NCBI GenBank assembly: GCA_033060915.1
Contig: CM065384.1
Span: 36,961,001-37,025,000 of the forward strand
Direction: 5' to 3'
DNA from: Euryodendron excelsum
Lineage: Eukaryota; Streptophyta; Magnoliopsida; Ericales; Pentaphylacaceae
DNA length: 64,000 bases
The notes beneath the pieces were generated by a model. The model was not told where the DNA came from. It did not search any database and worked only from the letters and a program-made list of their open reading frames with translations. The translations under genes and the position numbers were made by a program. Below are positions 63,183 to 64,000 of this stretch, in pieces; position 1 is the first letter of the stretch, and each line of letters starts with the position of its first letter.

Positions 63183-63562
63183 TGTTATGAAAATAGTGAA
63201 ATCACTGTTTATGGATGACTTTAACGTAAGCACTGACATTTTTCTCGCATTACTATGCGATTTTTTCGTCTATACATAGAGCTGAAGAAAAGAAGAAGAA
63301 AGGAGAAAAAAAAAAAGAGAAAGGAAGAAGAGAGAAAGAATAGTGAAGATAGACGGAGCAAAGACTATGGACAAATAATGAGAGATATGGTTGTATTAAT
63401 TTTTCTTCTATAATATAATGAAGTATTGGGTGATTTAGAAGATCAAACCCTAATAGTTCCAGAAGAACTAATATGATAAATATTTGACAGTTTCTAAAAA
63501 ACTATTCACTATATTTTGTGTTGAGTTATTTTATCAGCTTTGTATTCTTTAATTTTATAACA
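63183..63562 (+). repeat. 3' LTR of the copia element
   Basis: 380 bp from TGTTATGA to TATAACA, preceded by the polypurine tract. Confidence 0.87.
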
Positions 63563-63721
63563 TAGATTGATTATAATCCCGAGTATTGCTATACAAATTG
63601 AATAGTACATGAAAATTGTATATAGAATGATGTTGTCGCATCAATTGTACCATTTCAAAAACAAAACCATCAAAATAGGTTTTAATTAAAAAAACGCTTT
63701 CACGCATATTTTAGTAGAGTT

Positions 63722-64000
63722 GTCACGCCCCAAAATTCGGCCTATACGGATTTAGGGTACATGACCGGCTAGTAGCAAAGCTACCCAAGGCCGCATTACA
63801 TAAATTGGTTAATCACCTGTGCATAATCATTTAGAATGATGCATAATTGCGAAAAATAGAACTTTTGATAACTTGAAAATATAATCCGTGTCATACATAG
63901 TAGAGCTGTGCCTAATCCAAAACATAATATATATAAAGACCAAATCAAGGTCTACCAAAGTTATAACATTATATCATTACAAAACAATGGGTCCAGCCTT
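63722..64000 (+). mobile_element. Start of another gypsy-type LTR, cut by the window edge
   Basis: TGTCACGCCCCAAAATTCGG is the typical opening of plant chromovirus LTRs. The rest is beyond the edge. Confidence 0.55.

Larger units (their letters stand above)
52306..63562 (+). mobile_element. Ty1/copia LTR retrotransposon, decayed, host of two nested solo LTRs
   Basis: LTRs 52306-52674 and 63183-63562 match along their length (GACTTTGAGG/GACTTTAACG, CAAATAATGAGAGATATG, TTTTTCTTCTATAATATAATG). The flanks CAGAT (52301-52305) and TAGAT (63563-63567) agree at 4 of 5. TTATCAGCACAAGATTC follows the 5' LTR, as in several plant copia elements, and a purine tract CTAGGGGGAG precedes the 3' LTR. Pol remnants run in copia order: GAG-pre-integrase, integrase-RT linker, RT and RNase H. 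Much of gag and the integrase core is missing. The total length of 11.3 kb is swollen by the insertions at 54256-58991 and 59455-60180. Confidence 0.88.

Overview
This is plant nuclear DNA. Genes have GT-AG introns, the coding islands are short and widely spaced, the flanks are AT-rich, and the transposable elements are typical of a dicot (Ty3/gypsy, Ty1/copia, LINE, MULE, hAT, TRIM, MITEs). The protein matches are closest, from memory, to those of woody eudicots. I cannot name the species.

Four protein-coding loci were found and all lie on the minus strand. (1) MOS1 (MODIFIER OF SNC1) fills about the first 23 kb. Its 3' half is beyond the left edge. The first coding exon is only 32 nt (17661-17692) and is separated from exon 2 by a 12.5 kb intron. 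A further 5 kb intron probably separates it from a leader exon near 22.8-23.05 kb. (2) A SOUL/heme-binding gene, two exons, intact (38783-41070). (3) A CRAL-TRIO/Sec14-like lipid-transfer gene of six exons (42745-46634), with an in-frame stop in exon 1 and a 1-nt deletion in exon 4. It is therefore called a pseudogene, or an assembly-damaged gene. (4) A UAS-UBX (PUX-type, CDC48 cofactor) gene, four exons, intact (50092-51502).

The rest is mostly mobile DNA. The MOS1 introns hold a MULE-like element (5398-6925), an inverted LINE fragment pair (7.1-8.85 kb), a second LINE tail, a TRIM, several MITEs, and a 2,987-bp non-autonomous LTR element (14012-16998) with perfect 5-bp target duplications and an unknown acidic 292-codon ORF. 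From 24862 to 37063 lies a 12.2-kb degenerate Ty3/gypsy element with Tat-type domain order (gag, PR, RT, RNase H, second RNase H, INT). It also has a 60-bp minisatellite and an antisense ORF before the 3' LTR, and a 2.1-kb solo LTR is nested in its pol. From 52306 to 63562 lies a decayed Ty1/copia element. It hosts a 4.7-kb solo LTR (54256-58991, TSD CATAT) and a 0.7-kb solo LTR. Another LTR begins at 63722 and runs off the right edge.

No rRNA, tRNA, CRISPR or organellar insert was recognised. The four genes share no pathway and no operon logic applies. The window's main interest is nested transposon structure, the antisense retroelement ORF, the broken lipid-transfer gene and the extreme intron architecture of MOS1.
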